Source: Alentia gelatinosa (Eukaryota > Annelida > Polychaeta > Phyllodocida > Polynoidae). Taken from it: a DNA stretch of 64,000 nucleotides. Numbering within the stretch: position 1 is the stretch's first letter; every line of letters begins with the position of its first letter. The stretch spans positions 33,297,716-33,361,715 of the forward strand of contig OX465587.1 of the NCBI GenBank assembly GCA_950022655.1, in the 5' to 3' direction. This document shows positions 61,346-64,000 of the stretch, in pieces. A program made the position numbers and the translations under genes. The notes under the pieces are model-generated. The model ran no database searches and was not told where the DNA came from. It saw only the letters and a program-made list of their open reading frames with translations.

Positions 61346-63395
61346 ACAGTGATATTAAAGAAGCTGTTATCAGAGACAATAAACCCGTCTGTCTGGTGAC
61401 ATTTATGAGGCCTTGACCCACTTTATCAATGACACACCTGGTTTGATAGTTAGTGGTATATTTTTGTTGGTCGGAGCCGTCTGATTATGCTATAGTGCAG
61501 CGCAAAAGTATAACTTAGAGCGGTACTTTTTTGTATAATCTCTTCCGTTCCGTTGGAGTGTTTGCTCCGCAGTTCGGAAAAAAGAATTCCGTGGTCGCAA
61601 GTGGTGGGAGAAGGTCTTGGAACTTGATACCTCGTTGAAACACACATTCATAACTTAGAGTGGAGTTGGGAATATGAAATTTTATTGTAGGTAGTTGGTA
61701 ATGAAATTTTGTGAGATTGTATTTTGATAAAATATAAAATTATCAAGATACTATGATGAGATATGATAAAATATGGTTGTTGATTAATAATGATGCCCTA
61801 CTGATGTATAAAGATATAATGAAAGGGTGGGTGGGAGGAAGAAAACGTGTGTGCGTAGTATGTGAGGGGCAAGGGTGAAGTGAAGTGTTTTGTGTGTGGC
61901 GCAGCAGAGCGCAGCGCGGAGTGTGAAAACGTACTGCTACGCTTAGTGACCCATCAGTGGCAACAACCACTGAGGAACCAATATTTGGGAACATTGAGAT
62001 GGATAAGGACAATAATTGGAGTGTTTGTGTAAGGACAGTGACATTGATAGGAGGGTGATCGTGCTAGATAAGTATTGTCCTTATTTCATTGTCCTTCTCC
62101 TGACCTAAATCCTTCGGAAGGACAGTTTATGATGCAAGCCATCCTCTGATTGGTTCTTCTATGTGTCTGTCTTTGGTCTTGTTTTGGGACCAGGATCTCC
62201 TGGGTTTAAACCACAGACAAGCCCAACTAGGATGATTTTCCTATTCTAAAAGATTTGACGGCCAGTACATAATTGCTTACAAATGATTGTTAGAAACTGC
62301 ATGTTATGGCCAAGAGTAAGACGATGAGAACCAAAATTTTCTGTCTTCTGCTGCATCAACATGAAATGATTGTTCAACCATTAAACCACCAATTGAAAAT
62401 ATCGGAAGTGATCAATGCAATGAAGGCTGGTCTGACCTTTAAACTGTATTAAAGCATGGGACCAGTTTGTATCAAATGTGAACGAGAGAGGAAATGAGAG
62501 ATTAAATAGCTGTTGATTAAGTGCTTGATATAGGAGAAGTAGGACCCCAGTGTATACCGCCGTTTGACACATTCCCACATACAAAGTTTTGCACTTACCT
62601 CTCTGCTATGACATCTCTCATTCTGCTGCTTCCGCGTCAACTGAGGCAATGACTTACTGAGTTTTTGTCTGGGCAAAGCTGCTTCGAGGGCTCATATATG
62701 AGCCAGTCTTAGCAACCAAACTTGAATACTATTAGACAAAAACCCTTATATGAGGTACAGAAAAGGGTCTTAATGTCGAGCATAAATTATTAACCAGTGA
62801 TGGTTACAAACTGCTCAACCATTAAACTATCATCTGAAAACGTCTTCAGTGCCATGAAAGATAGTATGAGTCGTAGTTATGTAGCTCTACTTCCCCTACA
62901 CCCTCTGACACATATGTACTACTATGATATTTTCATACCCGCTGTTCATACCCGCTGGTTTAATGTTGTCACCAAGCACATGACACAACCATGATACAAT
63001 CATGAAGCCCTTTTTTATTTTTAAAGGTTTTTATTTATACTGGAGTGAAACAGCTTGGCAAAACAGCGCCTATCCTCCGCTGGCTCCAGTTATCCTAGTA
63101 ATGCCCCACGTCCAGATTATGGACTTACATGGCTTTCAAACTAGTCTGTTTTAATTTGATAATAGCAATTTTAACAGTTAGAAGATGAATACTCACATAA
63201 CATCTATTGGCTAGTGTAATAGTATTTTCATTTAGTAATAAACACGATTACCAGTCTACTCTTGTGACCAGTCGCCTTGTCTTATAGTTCGAAAAACAGT
63301 TTTACTAACAATCTCCTAGTAGGATAATCAAATAATACATATTTCTTCGCGGGAAGAAGAGTGATTCCATACCTTTAGTTCTGTAAATTACACGT
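61346..63395 (+). other. Exon-free stretch after D37
   Basis: About 2 kb of mixed composition with no PAN-like exon, repeat family or RNA gene recognised. TCCTTCGGAAGGA (62111-62123) is a small palindrome. Short frames on both strands are unsupported. It may be intron or intergenic DNA. Confidence 0.45.
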
Positions 63396-64000
63396 AAATT
63401 ATCTCACTCCTTGTACAAGTTTAGCCATAGGAATAACATTAGAAAGAAATACTACGCCACAGTCGTGGTGGAGTGATTGCGAGATGACGTCATATGCAAA
63501 TGACCAATCAGCAGCCAGGATTTCAAAAAAAGACAAGAAAACAGCATGGAGATCTTAATGTTCTAAACCGGATTTCCAAAGTAATTTCAATCATTCTAAT
63601 ATCATGATATATTTCATTGAAAGGGGTGAGATAAATCCAGAACCGCACTCAAATCGGATAAATACACAATACTCCACAAGTTTGGATGGGCCGCAATCGC
63701 CATCGAGGCGAAGCCGAGTGATGATTACGGTGCATCCAAACTAGTGGAGTATCGTGTATTTATCCTACCCCTTATTTAAAATCCCATAGGCTTATCATTG
63801 AGTTTCCGTATGCCACGCTGACTGGCATACAGAGTTTTATATGCCACTAGTGGCATACAGAATTGTTATCACGTAATATTCCAAAATCGAGGACATGGGG
63901 TACGATAAAATCAAAACCTGATTCATTTTGATCTTGGCCACTGCATACCACTCCTGGAGTTTGGCTCTGGACTTCACTCGGCTTCGCCTCATGAAGTCAC
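63396..64000. mobile_element. R9 element(s) at the window end
   Basis: GGATAAATACACAATACTCCAC and GTGGAGTATCGTGTATTTATCC (63657-63764) form a hairpin around GAGGCGAAGCCGAGTG. TTTATCCTACCCC and CCATAGGCTTATCA (63784-63797, inverse of the core with changes) follow. The last bases, CACTCGGCTTCGCCTC, start what looks like another arm that leaves the window. Confidence 0.6.

Noticed and set aside
1..64000. tRNA or rRNA genes
   Set aside because: No cloverleaf with matching A and B boxes or rRNA-like conserved stretch was noticed when reading both strands; a dedicated scan was not possible.

Overview
The window is animal (metazoan) genomic DNA. It contains a long series of short exons with GT-AG borders on the + strand, AT-rich introns, many short non-autonomous transposons and one decayed DIRS-type retrotransposon. 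No prokaryotic signal is present. The exon style and repeat load suggest a marine invertebrate such as a cephalochordate, hemichordate or lophotrochozoan; the species cannot be decided from sequence alone.

Essentially all recognisable coding sequence belongs to one exon array. I find 34 intact exons (D1 to D37, less D20, D21 and D28). Each encodes one complete six-cysteine module of about 80-95 residues, best described as PAN/Apple-like: GCxDxF near the start, an FGG-like turn, C-x3-C-x6/7-C-YGYDFNNQNQ-C-FLH in the middle, and a last Cys after a YKRxFQ stretch. A short Thr/Ser/Pro/Gly linker follows. Every intact exon starts and ends in phase 1 and is a multiple of 3 nt, so any can be joined, skipped or duplicated without a frameshift. 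Joined, they give 8,721 nt (2,907 codons). Neither start codon, signal peptide, other domain, membrane segment nor stop codon was found, so the window is probably an internal part of a giant secreted or cell-surface protein, or of a cluster of such genes.

Layout: 1-975 repeat; D1-D2 (group A); D3-D9 compact cluster (group B); D10-D14 widely spaced, GC-rich exons in 3-8 kb introns full of mobile elements; D15-D36 second compact cluster, in which three exon types (E, F, G) recur in related order; D37 (group D); then 3.3 kb with no exon. Growth by duplication is visible at four scales: single exons (D3-D9), a 1,373-bp two-exon unit repeated with exactly the same spacing (D30-D34), a block of about 3.4-3.7 kb (D16-D19 versus D22-D25) offset by 7.41 kb, and a 970-bp unit carrying a transposon-interrupted copy of exon D12.

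Decay sits beside growth. D20 lost its first Cys and 19 nt, D21 was cut by a DIRS-like element and has a 65-bp internal duplication, D28 lost its normal splice acceptor, and D35 has a GC instead of a GT donor. Other notable items are a 1.14-kb foldback element in the D15-D16 intron carrying seven copies of a GTACGGTGAC motif, a family of inverted-repeat elements sharing a TGTTAAGCCTATGG core, and several minisatellites.
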